This document shows, piece after piece, positions 43,265 to 54,441 of a stretch of DNA of 64,000 bases. Positions within the stretch are counted from its first letter, which is position 1. Every line of letters begins with the position of its first letter. The notes under the pieces are model-generated. The model saw nothing but the letters and a program-made list of their open reading frames with translations, had not been told where the DNA came from and searched no databases. This DNA comes from Lactobacillus sp. ESL0785 (GTDB taxonomy: Bacteria; Bacillota; Bacilli; Lactobacillales; Lactobacillaceae). The translations under genes and the position numbers were made by a program. The stretch spans positions 1,550,001-1,614,000 of the forward strand of contig NZ_CP113916.1 in assembly GCF_029395455.1 (NCBI RefSeq), read 5' to 3'.

Positions 43265-44051
43265 TATTCTTCCCGTTTTGCTTATCTCGCCAAATACCAA
43301 ACTTATTAATTAACAAATCTACTAACGAATAAGCCAAGATAAAAGACACCCCATTATCATTATTGGTGAACTTAACCGTTGGATAATAAAAGTTATAGTC
43401 TGACAGTGAGGCTAACTTGTTTTGTTTCAAATCAGTAAAGGATACATACCGAAATTTATTATTAACCAACTCAAACTTGCTTAATTCATCATTAATTTCT
43501 CGATTATCGCCAGTATAAGAAATGATAAACAGTAGGTCACCTTTTTTGGCAATCTTACCTACCATCTTTAATTCACTCAAAGCAGATGGTAATACAATTG
43601 ACGAAACGCCAAAAAGTAATAATTCATGAGAAAGATAGTTCGATAGAATTTGCTGAATCCAGCCTGTTGAATAAATATAAATATTATCAGCATTACTTAA
43701 CTCAGTATAGAATTTGTCTAAGTCAAGTGATTTAAAATATTTACGCAAATTCTCTGTTTCTTTAGCTAAATCAGGACCGAAATTATTCCTAAACTTGACA
43801 TAATTCTTATTCTGATCATTTTCTAAAGAAACTTCATTTAAGTAAAACTTCAACTCACTATAACCACTTAATCCCAAATGCTTACACAACCGAAAAATTG
43901 CAGATTTAGAAACATATAATTTACTAGATAATTCAGATAGACTTAAATTTTTACACAACTTTGCATTGCTTAGAACAAATTGAATGATCCTTATTTCAGA
44001 ATCATTCAATTTGCTACTTTTTTGATAAATTAGAGATTTTAGCTTTGACAT
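43257..44051 (-). CDS. RpiR/MurR family transcription regulator
   Basis: A 264-aa protein with an N-terminal HTH (SKSAIFRLCKHLGLSGYSEL, about residues 48-67) and a C-terminal SIS sugar-phosphate-binding domain (IYSTGWIQQ; LFIISYTGDNREI). It lies inside the operon after the EIICB gene, so it probably regulates the GH4/PTS promoter at 47.2 kb where TGAAA...TTTCA operators are seen. The 94-bp gap upstream may hold an extra promoter (TATAAT at about 44090). Confidence 0.9.
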   Translation of the reverse strand: MSKLKSLIYQKSSKLNDSEIRIIQFVLSNAKLCKNLSLSELSSKLYVSKSAIFRLCKHLGLSGYSELKFYLNEVSLENDQNKNYVKFRNNFGPDLAKETENLRKYFKSLDLDKFYTELSNADNIYIYSTGWIQQILSNYLSHELLLFGVSSIVLPSALSELKMVGKIAKKGDLLFIISYTGDNREINDELSKFELVNNKFRYVSFTDLKQNKLASLSDYNFYYPTVKFTNNDNGVSFILAYSLVDLLINKFGIWRDKQNGKNNE

Positions 44052-44145
44052 TAATAAATATTACGCTCCATAAAAATAGTTACCTATTTATTATAACTTT
44101 ATTTCAATTTATAAAAGCGCTTTATTCAAAATATAAAGTTTAAAA

Positions 44146-45777
44146 TTAATCCTGACTAATATCGTTTTTTCTTAATTCCTGCATTGCTTCAAGAACTTGA
44201 GCAACATCTAGTCCAACAATAACCTGAATGGCTTTTCCATGATGAACTACATTAATTGCCTTAGAAGCCTTAAATTGAGCATCCGAGCCTAACTTATCAG
44301 GATCCTTAACAGAAACTCGCAACCGTGTCGCACAAGAACTTAATTCTTTAATATTTGAACTACCGCCAAGTAAATCAAGAAAAGCCGTTGCTCTAACAAT
44401 ATATGGATCAGTTTCAGCAGAGTCAGTACTTGCTGCTTGATCTTGATCAGCTTTTTTAGCTTCATATTCTTTCTTATTTAATAAATGAACTTCTTCATCG
44501 TCTTCTTCACGACCAGGAGTTGCGTAATTAAATTTTTCAATCATAAATTTAAAGACAAAGAAAGTGATAATAGCAAACACAATTCCGACTGCAAACTGTA
44601 CTAGATATGTCTGCCAATGATTGGCCCATAACGGAATCCAATTTTCAGCAGCCATATCAATACCGCCAAGCGTAAAGTTACCTACAACACCTAAACTGAA
44701 CATTACTGTGTTCATTGTTGCTGCAAGAACAGAGTAAACAATCCAGAGAACTGGAGCTGCAAATAAGTAAGTAAAGTCAATCGGTTCAGTAATACCAGCA
44801 AAGAATGACGTCAAAGCAGCTGGAATCAGCAAAGCTGAAGTTTGCTTTTTCTTACTCTTCTTTGCCGTTGCATAAAATGCTAAACAAATAATCGGAGCAA
44901 GAAAAATCTTCTCATTTCCCCATAGCTGGAAGCCCATCTGCGGCGCTAATTGTTTTAACGGATGAGTGCTTAAGGCAAATTGCGTTAAGTGCTTTAACCA
45001 GAATGGTTGAAGCCCCCCAGCTACTACCGCAGGTCCATATTGGAACGGAATATAAACTAGATGGTGTAATCCGGTCGGAATCAAAACCCGATTCAAGAAA
45101 TTATAAATCCACACGCCAATTACGCCACTATTAAGAATGAATTTTTGCATTCCACTAATACCTAACTGAACCTTAGGCCAGCCCCAGCAAGTTAAGAATG
45201 CTAACGGTATCATGGCAAAAAAGCCAAGGATATAAACATAGGTTGAACCCTGAAAAGTTCCTAACCATTCTGGCAATTTCTTATCAAAGTACCGGTTATG
45301 AAGCCAGATTACAATTCCAGCAACAATTAAGGCACCAATCATACTAGTATCCAGTGTTTTAATTCCGGCTATTTCAGTCAATCCGTGGTTAGTTGAATTA
45401 TCAATTATTTGAATATTAGCAAAATTAGGAATACCAAAGTTTGCACCCCAGTGTGTCAAAATAGTGCCAATAAAATAGTTGTAAGTCATATAAGTAATTA
45501 AAGCTTCCATTGCCGCTCTACCTTTAGACTTGTTAGCCAGTCCAATTGGTAAACCAACAACGAATAATAATGCTTCTTGCTTGAAGACCGTCCAACCACC
45601 AGCAGTAATTGTGTCCCAAATAGAATTCCAAGTAGTACCCGGACTTGCTAAAGAACCAAAAACTGCTTGATTAGTAAATAAGCTACCTATCGCAACAACT
45701 ATTCCGGCAAAAGAGAATAAAAGCACTGGCACAAACATCGCTGCACCAAACTTTTGAAACTTCTGCATCATAAGCAA
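44146..45777 (-). CDS. PTS EIICB, alpha-glucoside/maltose type
   Basis: A 543-aa protein with a 10-helix EIIC domain (1-430; GLHHLVYIPFQYGPA, FFAGITEPIDFTYLF) and a C-terminal EIIB domain with phosphorylated Cys in LSSCATRLRVSV (about residue 482). The order C-B without A is typical for the MalP/GlvC group. It follows the GH4 gene by 14 nt. It imports an alpha-glucoside as the 6-phosphate, which the GH4 enzyme cuts. Exact sugar (maltose, isomaltose, trehalulose and so on) not readable. Confidence 0.9.
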   Translation of the reverse strand: MLMMQKFQKFGAAMFVPVLLFSFAGIVVAIGSLFTNQAVFGSLASPGTTWNSIWDTITAGGWTVFKQEALLFVVGLPIGLANKSKGRAAMEALITYMTYNYFIGTILTHWGANFGIPNFANIQIIDNSTNHGLTEIAGIKTLDTSMIGALIVAGIVIWLHNRYFDKKLPEWLGTFQGSTYVYILGFFAMIPLAFLTCWGWPKVQLGISGMQKFILNSGVIGVWIYNFLNRVLIPTGLHHLVYIPFQYGPAVVAGGLQPFWLKHLTQFALSTHPLKQLAPQMGFQLWGNEKIFLAPIICLAFYATAKKSKKKQTSALLIPAALTSFFAGITEPIDFTYLFAAPVLWIVYSVLAATMNTVMFSLGVVGNFTLGGIDMAAENWIPLWANHWQTYLVQFAVGIVFAIITFFVFKFMIEKFNYATPGREEDDEEVHLLNKKEYEAKKADQDQAASTDSAETDPYIVRATAFLDLLGGSSNIKELSSCATRLRVSVKDPDKLGSDAQFKASKAINVVHHGKAIQVIVGLDVAQVLEAMQELRKNDISQD

Positions 45778-45791
45778 TCATCCCCTAACAA

Positions 45792-47174
<1,383 letters not shown>

Positions 47175-47227
47175 TTAATTTTTCTAAGCTAGCTTACGTT
47201 TATATTTATATCATCATTTTTATATTT

Positions 47228-47241
47228 TGTATCCGCTTTCT
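47228..47241 (-). promoter_or_regulatory. cre site candidate (CcpA)
   Basis: AGAAAGCGGATACA on the minus strand, two mismatches to TGWAANCGNTNWCA, 90 nt upstream of the GH4 start, next to two RpiR-type operators. Confidence 0.5.
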
Positions 47242-47248
47242 AGCAAAG

Positions 47249-47263
47249 TGAATAAGCGTTTCA
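47249..47263. promoter_or_regulatory. RpiR-type operator candidate 1
   Basis: TGAATAAGCGTTTCA, an imperfect inverted repeat TGAA...TTTCA, 20 bp centre-to-centre from a second copy. Confidence 0.5.
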
Positions 47264-47268
47264 TGACT

Positions 47269-47284
47269 TGAAATAAGTGTTTCA
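47269..47284. promoter_or_regulatory. RpiR-type operator candidate 2
   Basis: TGAAATAAGTGTTTCA, arms TGAAA/TTTCA, the form reported for MurR/RpiR regulators of sugar-phosphate genes. The core AATAAGYGTTTCA is shared with copy 1. Confidence 0.55.
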
Positions 47285-47343
47285 CTTAGAGAAATATTTT
47301 TCATTGCTATTTAGTAAGACAATGATCAATACTGCAATATTAA

Positions 47344-47372
47344 AAAAATACTGACTAAAATAGTCAGTATTT
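47344..47372. terminator. Orphan hairpin with T-runs on both sides
   Basis: AAAATACTGACT pairs with AGTCAGTATTTT around AAAAT. It lies between divergent genes, where no terminator is expected, inside the 420-bp gap 47136-47555. It may insulate the two promoters or end a short RNA; no small ORF with a good start was seen. Confidence 0.6.
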
Positions 47373-47555
47373 TTAATTGTTTCAATGGGCTCAAGACCTA
47401 TTATCATGACGTTTTTAATAATCGAGGCTCTTTAGCATTAACTATAAAAAATTATTGTACAATAACTAAATTAATTTACCTTTCTTTCCTAAAAAGCTAT
47501 ACTACTTAAGTCGAACAAAAGTTTGCCTATTTTTTAGAAAGAAGAATTAATTAAG

Positions 47556-49565
47556 TTGAAATTGCTGCTCCTAACCGAAAAAGCTAGTGCTGCTCAAAAT
47601 TTTGCTAAAGCTCTAGGTGGCACTAGCGGAATTTTTAACGATGACTATTACCACATCGTCCACGCTCACGGCCACCTTTTGCAATTTAAAGCACCACATC
47701 AAATGGTTGATCCTGACAAAGTTGCCAAATACAGTGATTGGCATGACCTAAGTAATTATCCGTGGAATTTACTAGATTTTTCTTGGGCTAAAGAAGTCAT
47801 TCCCGGGATGCAGCAGACCCTAACTCGGATTAAACAAGCTGCTAGTTCTTGTGATGCCATTGTCATTGCCACTGATGATGATCCTTCAGGTGAAGGTGAC
47901 CTGCTCGGTTGGGAAATTATCAACGCTATCAAGTGGCAGAAAACCGTTTACCGCATGCGCTTTGCTGATGAAACTCCGGCAAATATCCAAAAAGCCTTGC
48001 GTGACAAGATCAATGTCACTAATCAATACGAGCAAGGCGAATTTCTAGAAGCAACTGGTCGCGAACGTTTTGACTTTGCCTCAATGCAACTTTCACGTAT
48101 TGCCTTAATTATTGCCCGACAATCCGGCTTTCAACCAAAATCATTGCGGTTAGGACGCTTAAAGTCAACAATTATTAATCAAGTTTATCAACAAGAAGAA
48201 GCCCGCCATAATTACGTTAAAAAATCATATTATGAGGTGCGCTTTCAGGATGCAAATAAAAATATTTTCATTCAGCCTACTAAAGTAAAATTCAAGACAG
48301 AAGCTGCAGCTAAACAAGAACAAAAAAAGTATCACCACTCTGCAATCATTGTTGATAGTAAATGCCACAAGTACCAACAACCACCAGACCTACTTGATCT
48401 CAGTCACCTAGCGATTTTAGTTGGCAAAAAAGGCTTCTCATCAAGCCAAGTTCTTACAACTTACCAAAAGATGTACGAAGCGAATATTTTATCTTATCCA
48501 AGAACGGAAGATACTAAGATTACGCAAGAACAATTTAACCAATTATTGCCAGTAGTTGATCAGATTGCTCATGTCGTTCATGTTGATACTAAGTTATTGT
48601 CGCATCGCAATATTAGAAAAAAATTTCTTGTCAAAAATGCCACTCATGGGGCTAACCGACCCGGTCTTAATGTACCTCAAAATTTAGCCGAAATTGAGCA
48701 AAAATTTGGTAAATGCGGCCGTGCTATTTACCTTGCTGCAGCTAAAAGTTACCTAGCAATATTAGCTGAAGACTATCTTTATGAACAAGAAAAAGCACAT
48801 CTAGCTGATTATCCAACTTTTACTTGTACAATTAATCTACCACTAGAATTAAATTACAAACTTATTTTTGATGAAACTGACTTAAAAGATGAGCATCCAA
48901 ACCAAAGACAGCCTTTTGATGTTAATGCAACACCATTTATTTACCAGGGGCATAATCCCAAACCCAAGGCCCCAACTCATCGTTATATTATTGACTTTCT
49001 CAAAAAAGATAAAATCGGAACGGGAGCAACTCAAGAGCAGACGTTAGCCAATATCTCCACTGGCAAAAGCGCCCTAATCAAAAACACCAAGGAAAAATAT
49101 TCACTGACCTTTCCTGGTTTAATCCAATCAATCTTATGTGACCAGACCTACATTGCCTCACCCAAAGTTACCGAACAACTGCAAGACACGATGAAATTGG
49201 TTAAACAAGGAAAGTTTGACTATCGGAACGTGCCCTTTTTAATTAATCAAATTGTTAAACATGACCTGGCAATTGAACAAAAAAATGCGGCCAATTTAAG
49301 TAAAAACTCAAAACTAGTTAAACTGCAAGCAACTAAGAAGACTGCATTTACGCCTAAGCCCAAAGTTACGGGAACTTGGCAAGGCAAAGAAATCGTAATT
49401 AATCAGACTTGGGGCAAACATACCTTTAATGAACGCGAACTCAAGCATCTTTTTGCTGGTAAGTCGATTACATTTGTCTTAAACAAGCGGAAAATCACGG
49501 GCAAATTAGCTAAGCAAACCTATCAGGGGCACCAATTTGTCGGGTTTAAAGCCGACTTTAAGTAA
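47556..49565 (+). CDS. topB: DNA topoisomerase III (type IA)
   Basis: A 669-aa enzyme starting at TTG with AGAAAGAAG upstream. Toprim motifs: LLLTEKASAAQNFAKAL at the start and ATDDDPSGEGDLLGWE (about residues 107-122). The active-site Tyr lies in ANILSYPRTEDTKI (about 314). The final 70 residues form a small basic domain (WGKHTFNERELKHLFAGKSI) in place of Cys zinc fingers. Lactobacillus homologs with this form are often linked to plasmids or mobile elements, but no such context is seen here. Confidence 0.9.
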   Translation: MKLLLLTEKASAAQNFAKALGGTSGIFNDDYYHIVHAHGHLLQFKAPHQMVDPDKVAKYSDWHDLSNYPWNLLDFSWAKEVIPGMQQTLTRIKQAASSCDAIVIATDDDPSGEGDLLGWEIINAIKWQKTVYRMRFADETPANIQKALRDKINVTNQYEQGEFLEATGRERFDFASMQLSRIALIIARQSGFQPKSLRLGRLKSTIINQVYQQEEARHNYVKKSYYEVRFQDANKNIFIQPTKVKFKTEAAAKQEQKKYHHSAIIVDSKCHKYQQPPDLLDLSHLAILVGKKGFSSSQVLTTYQKMYEANILSYPRTEDTKITQEQFNQLLPVVDQIAHVVHVDTKLLSHRNIRKKFLVKNATHGANRPGLNVPQNLAEIEQKFGKCGRAIYLAAAKSYLAILAEDYLYEQEKAHLADYPTFTCTINLPLELNYKLIFDETDLKDEHPNQRQPFDVNATPFIYQGHNPKPKAPTHRYIIDFLKKDKIGTGATQEQTLANISTGKSALIKNTKEKYSLTFPGLIQSILCDQTYIASPKVTEQLQDTMKLVKQGKFDYRNVPFLINQIVKHDLAIEQKNAANLSKNSKLVKLQATKKTAFTPKPKVTGTWQGKEIVINQTWGKHTFNERELKHLFAGKSITFVLNKRKITGKLAKQTYQGHQFVGFKADFK

Positions 49566-49648
49566 AAAAAGATATTTGCTGGTATAACTTGTAACCTGCT
49601 GGGCACTTGTAATCAAAAAGTCTACTTCATCTTCATACTGGCAGTTTC

Positions 49649-49969
49649 TTGATTAAGCTGCTCCAAAAATTTATTTACTACAATATTATTACCACTTCAT
49701 TTTTTCTTGCTCTACTTGGTTTCTTTGCTAGTATTGCTAGTCAAAAAATGTCACAATGGCTCGTATCAGCAGTTGACCGCACGATTTTGTCCTCATCAAT
49801 TGGGGCACTAAATACGATTTTACAAGTTGCTGGACCATTAATGACCACGATTTTTACCAGTATTGCAAGTGCTCTTAACATTAATGTCGCATTAACTGGC
49901 TTAATTGTTGTTAGTGTGATTGTCTTCATTGTTGCCGTTTACGCAATGAAGACACAGCATAATAATTAA
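49649..49969 (+). pseudogene. Possible remnant of an MFS transporter C-terminus
   Basis: A 106-codon open frame from a TTG without a binding site. Three hydrophobic stretches occur; GALNTILQVAGPLMTTIFTS (about residues 53-72) resembles the end of helix 10 and helix 11 of MFS transporters (GR...NTILQVxxPLG). The N-terminal three quarters of such a protein are missing. It could instead be a small membrane protein with an unusual start. Confidence 0.4.
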
Positions 49970-50058
49970 AATTTTATAATAATTTAAATTTACCTAACCT
50001 AGCATACAAACACGGTTTAAAATAATAGTATATCGTTTTTGTTTTTGAGGTAAAGATA

Positions 50059-51783
50059 ATGAAAAAACGTAATAAAATAATTTCTATTCTTGCTGCAGCA
50101 ACAATGATTGCTCCAGTAGCACTAGTAACAGCCACCCAGCCACAGGTTGCTGCAGCTAAAACACAAAAAGGGACTTTTACCATTGAAAAAGATAATACCG
50201 TTCATGTCTATGATCCATCCGGCCATCTTTACACCAGTAAATCTAATCCTAAATTACCAGTTCAAGTTGACTATGATGATTTGCTAATCTTAAATGATGA
50301 ACCATCCTTTAAATATCTTGGTTACCGTACTATTAACGGTGAACGTTACCTAAATTTAGGACATAACGGCTATGTAAAACTTGCTGATGTTAATACAATT
50401 GATGGTAAAAATATTCAACAAGGAAAACTAGTTTTAGGTAGTAATGCCCGCGTTTATAATCGAAATGGTAAAAAGACACCACAAGTTCTCAACTCTGGTA
50501 CTTTTATTAAATATGCTGATAAAATTGAGCCAATTTCGGAATTAAAAGACTATTATTGTGCTAAATATGATAAAGTTCCGCAAACTAATAAAGCTTATGG
50601 TGTCCAGCGTTTCTGGCTACCTTACCAACCAATTAAAGGAAAAGATTATTATGCATTAGGTCATGGTAAATTCATTAAAGCAGCTAACGTTAAATATATC
50701 AATGGTTCCCAACTATACACTGATAAGACTATTACTGTTACAGCTAATCATGATCTAAAAGTTTACCGTGGACCACTTAATTATTCAAATAGTGATGATG
50801 CAAATGCATTTAACGACACCAATTTGACCATTAAAAAGGGGCAAAAAGTCAAAGTTGATCATGCACTTTACGTAACAAATGAAGATCCTGATTACTACTA
50901 TCGTTTAGCTGGTAAGGATGAATACATCGATGGCAAAGGCAACGTTAGTGGTGCTACTACAAAATTAGAAACGATGGCATATGAAGACTTATCATCAACA
51001 ACTGTTGGTTACACAACTAATGCCCAAATTTATACAGCTAAAGGGACCGACATGTTCCCCGGACAATATATTGACTCAATTAATAGCCTACCAACAGCCA
51101 CAGTTAATGAGTTAGTTTATCTTTGGGTACCCAGCGATCAAAAGGCTGAACTCTTTTACCGGTTAAATAACCAAAATATTACTCTAACAAATAACGCCAC
51201 ACCAACTAAGGACACTCAGCCAATTAAAAAACATGTAGTTAATGGCTATCTCAAGGCTAGTGATGCTGTTTATGCTAGAGGTCAATACTTATCACCACTA
51301 AATAGTGCCCAAGATGCTGAAAAAGATAAAGTAACTGCTACTACTAGTGATAAGCAGGCTTTACAAGACCTAATTAGTAAAAGTGCCACTACACAAAAAT
51401 CAGACAGTTATCGCTTATCTAATGGCGACTTGCGTGGCAATTATGATGCTGCTTTAGCTAATGCTAAGGATATTATTGCTGCAAATGATGCTACTCTAAG
51501 TGATGTTAAGCTGGCTACATTACAATTAAAAAATGCTGAACAAGCATTAAATGGTAAAAAAGTCGTCGTTAAAAACATCAACAAATTGACTAATAGTGAA
51601 GCTTACAGTATTATAATGTTGGCATCACGTGCTTTTGAAGGCAAATATCAAGAAGACAATGTAATATATGATAGTACCAAACATACATTGACCGTTATGG
51701 AAACCGTTGATCAAGGTAATTATAAATTCAAGGATATTCCCCATGTATTGGACATTGCCGATTACGCGACACAAGAAAAATAA
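50059..51783 (+). CDS. Secreted SLAP-domain protein with FIVAR-like domain
   Basis: A 574-aa protein with a normal signal peptide (1-34, ATMIAPVALVTATQPQVAAA). About four SLAP-like repeats fill residues 38-410 (YLNLGHNGYVKLADV; YYALGHGKFIKAANV; ...GYLKASDAVYARG), so it is tied to the wall without covalent bonding. Residues 425-500 form a FIVAR-like helical repeat (ALQDLISKSAT...LRGNYDAALANAKDI...QLKNAEQALNGK), a carbohydrate-binding or spacer unit in surface proteins. The last 75 residues are unassigned. Own terminator. Confidence 0.85.
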   Translation: MKKRNKIISILAAATMIAPVALVTATQPQVAAAKTQKGTFTIEKDNTVHVYDPSGHLYTSKSNPKLPVQVDYDDLLILNDEPSFKYLGYRTINGERYLNLGHNGYVKLADVNTIDGKNIQQGKLVLGSNARVYNRNGKKTPQVLNSGTFIKYADKIEPISELKDYYCAKYDKVPQTNKAYGVQRFWLPYQPIKGKDYYALGHGKFIKAANVKYINGSQLYTDKTITVTANHDLKVYRGPLNYSNSDDANAFNDTNLTIKKGQKVKVDHALYVTNEDPDYYYRLAGKDEYIDGKGNVSGATTKLETMAYEDLSSTTVGYTTNAQIYTAKGTDMFPGQYIDSINSLPTATVNELVYLWVPSDQKAELFYRLNNQNITLTNNATPTKDTQPIKKHVVNGYLKASDAVYARGQYLSPLNSAQDAEKDKVTATTSDKQALQDLISKSATTQKSDSYRLSNGDLRGNYDAALANAKDIIAANDATLSDVKLATLQLKNAEQALNGKKVVVKNINKLTNSEAYSIIMLASRAFEGKYQEDNVIYDSTKHTLTVMETVDQGNYKFKDIPHVLDIADYATQEK

Positions 51784-51800
51784 GTAATTATGCTTAAACA

Positions 51801-51832
51801 AAAAAGACGAGAATTTAAATTCTCGTCTTTTT
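51801..51832. terminator. Bidirectional terminator
   Basis: AAAAGACGAGAATTT followed directly by AAATTCTCGTCTTTT, a perfect inverted repeat with T-runs, between converging genes. Confidence 0.9.
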
Positions 51833-52067
51833 ACATACCTAAATCTGTTCTAGAAATTTCAAGCGAAGGATAATGGCTTAAAGTTGGCAAATACGTATCT
51901 TGTGGACAACTATAAATCATATAAAATTCATCAACCGTTTTATTTTCGTTTAGTTCGGTAAATTTCTTTTTAGCCAATTGGACATCACTTGTCAAATAAA
52001 CTACCGCAACAACGCCCAGCGGTTCATCATTTACCTGTTCAACATTACCTTTTAGAATTAGTTTCAA
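51831..52067 (-). CDS. Small hypothetical protein
   Basis: A 78-aa soluble protein that begins at a TTG inside the end of the preceding membrane-protein gene (23-nt overlap), so it is probably translated by coupling; its own binding site is weak. The pattern VAVVYLTSDVQLAKKKFTEL suggests an alpha/beta fold. Its stop region touches the bidirectional terminator. Family not recognised. Confidence 0.6.
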   Translation of the reverse strand: MKLILKGNVEQVNDEPLGVVAVVYLTSDVQLAKKKFTELNENKTVDEFYMIYSCPQDTYLPTLSHYPSLEISRTDLGM

Positions 52068-52995
52068 ATTGATCTTTTTTAATCACACGGTAAACTGAAA
52101 TTATTAATACCATCAAGGCACAACCCATTGCCACATAGGCCATTGGTCCGACACTTACTGCCGCTTGAGCCTGTGCCTGGGACATCTGATTTTCCATTGC
52201 ATACGCCACAATCCACTTACGCATCAAAGTCGGCGTTAAGATAAAGCTAATCGTAGTTATGCCCGATGCAATTAACATTGTATTCCGCGAATATGGCTCT
52301 CTAAAGAACTGCGCCAACACGCAAAATGCCGGTGCAATCATTAATAACAACACCCAAATTACAATCCAGCGACCTGCATTGCTGTTCATCATTTGCGCGC
52401 TATTGGTTGCGTAACGATATGTTCCCCATAGCTGTCCACCAGTTAGTGTATTAAGCAAATTCAAAAAGTATGAACCTTGTTGCCCATATACGCCGCCGCG
52501 ATCAGATAATAATCCCTGCACAATTTGAAAACCGTCAGTTGATCCAGCAGATGAAAAGTCAACCATGACCACTTTTTTCATATATGTCGCCAAGAAGATA
52601 ATAATTGCACCACCAAACTGCACTGCTCTTAACATACTCAGTTTACGCGACGCCTTTAATTTAAATTCCAGACTTAAAACACGGTCAGGGTGATGACTGC
52701 GGCCAATAAGATAAATCCCAATTACGACTAGCACCATTAGTAAAACTAGCAGCCACCACAATTTTGCCATAATGAAGAAAATCGCCAAGACAATAATTGC
52801 AACAGCAATATATGGACGATCAGAGAAAATTTCCCAAAAGTTCAACTTTAAATGACGGTAATTCGTACGTGTCGGTACGCGCAGTGAATAATGCTTGGTT
52901 TCGATACTTTGATGGACGACTTTTTTTCTATCTGTTTCACTTTCGACATACCGCTTGCGATATTCACGCCTTGTTATGCGTGGATCTTTCCCCAT
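52045..52995 (-). CDS. Integral membrane protein, unknown function
   Basis: A 316-aa protein with a basic cytoplasmic N-terminus (RITRREYRKRYVESETDRKK) and about six membrane segments (IAVAIIVLAIFFIMAKLWWL; LVVIGIYLIG; FGGAIIIFLATYM; WIVIWVLLLMIAPAFCVLA; MLIASGITTISFILTP; AYVAMGCALMVLIISVY). A glycine-rich outer loop follows the third. No known domain was recognised. It forms a two-gene unit with the following 78-aa gene. Confidence 0.75.
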   Translation of the reverse strand: MGKDPRITRREYRKRYVESETDRKKVVHQSIETKHYSLRVPTRTNYRHLKLNFWEIFSDRPYIAVAIIVLAIFFIMAKLWWLLVLLMVLVVIGIYLIGRSHHPDRVLSLEFKLKASRKLSMLRAVQFGGAIIIFLATYMKKVVMVDFSSAGSTDGFQIVQGLLSDRGGVYGQQGSYFLNLLNTLTGGQLWGTYRYATNSAQMMNSNAGRWIVIWVLLLMIAPAFCVLAQFFREPYSRNTMLIASGITTISFILTPTLMRKWIVAYAMENQMSQAQAQAAVSVGPMAYVAMGCALMVLIISVYRVIKKDQFETNSKR

Positions 52996-53135
52996 AATGC
53001 AATCTTCCTTTCAGAAACACTATCCTACCATGTTTAATAGCCGAATTTCTTGTTTTTAGCAAATTTTTAGCAATTTTTATGTGCTAAAATAAAAAGGATT
53101 AATATTTTTTAATTAATATAGAAGGATGGATCATT

Positions 53136-54368
53136 TTGACAAAATCTTACAAGTTACCAGCTGGGTGGCATAAATCGTTTTATACCCTCTGGCTTGGCTG
53201 CTTTATTACAGGTATGGGTTATTCAATGACAATGCCCTTTATTTCTTTATTTATCGCGGACCTCGGTCACTACAGTAAGTTGCAAATCAACCTATATTCC
53301 GGACTAGCCTTTGCTATGACCTTCATTGCACAAGCAATCGTTTCGCCTTATTGGGGTAACCTCGCTGACCGTAAGGGACGCAAACTAATGTGTATGCGTG
53401 CTTCTGGCGTGATGGCTTTGACCATTACTGCTACTGGGTTTGCACCCAATGCTATTTACATTATTGTCATGCGGTTTATTCAAGGTGCATTTTCCGGATA
53501 CATCAATAATGCCACGGCATTAATTGCTGGTGAGACGCCACACCAACGCAGTGGTTGGGTAATGAGTCAAATGATGACTGCCGGAACTGCCGGTAACTTA
53601 GTCGGCCCACTACTCGGGGGCGTTTTATCCAGTTTCTTTGGTAATTGGCTCGGTAGCGTTTGGGGGTATCGAATTCCCTTCTTTATCACTGGTTTCTTAA
53701 TGTTACTGGTCTTTATTGGCTCTACTTTCCTAGTTCACGAAGAATTTACGCCAATTTCACGTGAAGAAATGAAACCTATGGGCGAAATCATGCACAGCTT
53801 ACCAAACGTAAAATTAATTATCGTTATGTTTGTGACAACTCTGCTGGTTCAAGCCGCTAATATGTCAATTGACCCTATCGTATCTTTATACGTTAAGTCG
53901 ATGATGCCCAATAGTAAGAATATCGCCTTTGTAGCCGGGGTTGTGGCAGCAACTCCAGGTCTTGGGACACTACTAGCTGCTTCAAAAATCGGCCATAAAA
54001 TGGACGAAATTGGACCACTAAAAATCTTACGCGCTGGGTTAATCGTCGGCGCCATTCTCTTTGCACCTATGGCTCTTACTAATTCGCCATGGGTTCTTGC
54101 AGGTTTACGGTTTTTACTAGGGATTGCCAGTGCTGCAATGCTACCAGCAGCTCAAACTGTGCTCACGCTGAACACACCAGCAGAAAGTTTTGGCCGCATC
54201 TTTAGTTATAACCAATCATTCCAGGCTGTTGGTTCCGTCTTCGGCTCAATGATGGGTTCAATTATTTCAGGTGTTTTCAATTATGCCACTGTTTTTTGGA
54301 CAACTGGCTTGACATTATTAATCAATTTTATTTTAATTATCTTTTTCAGTTTAAAAAAAGCAAAATAA
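53136..54368 (+). CDS. MFS multidrug-type transporter
   Basis: A 410-aa protein with 12 membrane segments, TTG start behind GAAGGA. Motif A GNLADRKGRKLMCMRAS (about residues 74-90) and motif C-like GTAGNLVGPLLGGVLSSFFG (about 149-168) place it among drug-proton antiporters (MdtG/TetA-like). Single-gene unit with terminator. The substrate is unknown. Confidence 0.9.
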   Translation: MTKSYKLPAGWHKSFYTLWLGCFITGMGYSMTMPFISLFIADLGHYSKLQINLYSGLAFAMTFIAQAIVSPYWGNLADRKGRKLMCMRASGVMALTITATGFAPNAIYIIVMRFIQGAFSGYINNATALIAGETPHQRSGWVMSQMMTAGTAGNLVGPLLGGVLSSFFGNWLGSVWGYRIPFFITGFLMLLVFIGSTFLVHEEFTPISREEMKPMGEIMHSLPNVKLIIVMFVTTLLVQAANMSIDPIVSLYVKSMMPNSKNIAFVAGVVAATPGLGTLLAASKIGHKMDEIGPLKILRAGLIVGAILFAPMALTNSPWVLAGLRFLLGIASAAMLPAAQTVLTLNTPAESFGRIFSYNQSFQAVGSVFGSMMGSIISGVFNYATVFWTTGLTLLINFILIIFFSLKKAK

Positions 54369-54371
54369 AAT

Positions 54372-54413
54372 AAAACAGCCTAACCGCAAATGTAATTACG
54401 GTTAGGCTATTTT
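54372..54413. terminator. Bidirectional terminator
   Basis: AGCCTAACCG (54377-54386) and CGGTTAGGCT (54399-54408) form a perfect 10-bp stem, with T-rich flanks on both strands, between converging genes. Confidence 0.85.
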
Positions 54414-54441
54414 ATTTTTTGAAAGGGTTTATCAAATTGAT

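Noticed and set aside
44052-44145. cre site ATAAAGCGCTTTTA before rpiR
   Set aside because: Three mismatches to the consensus, including key end positions; too weak to list as a feature.
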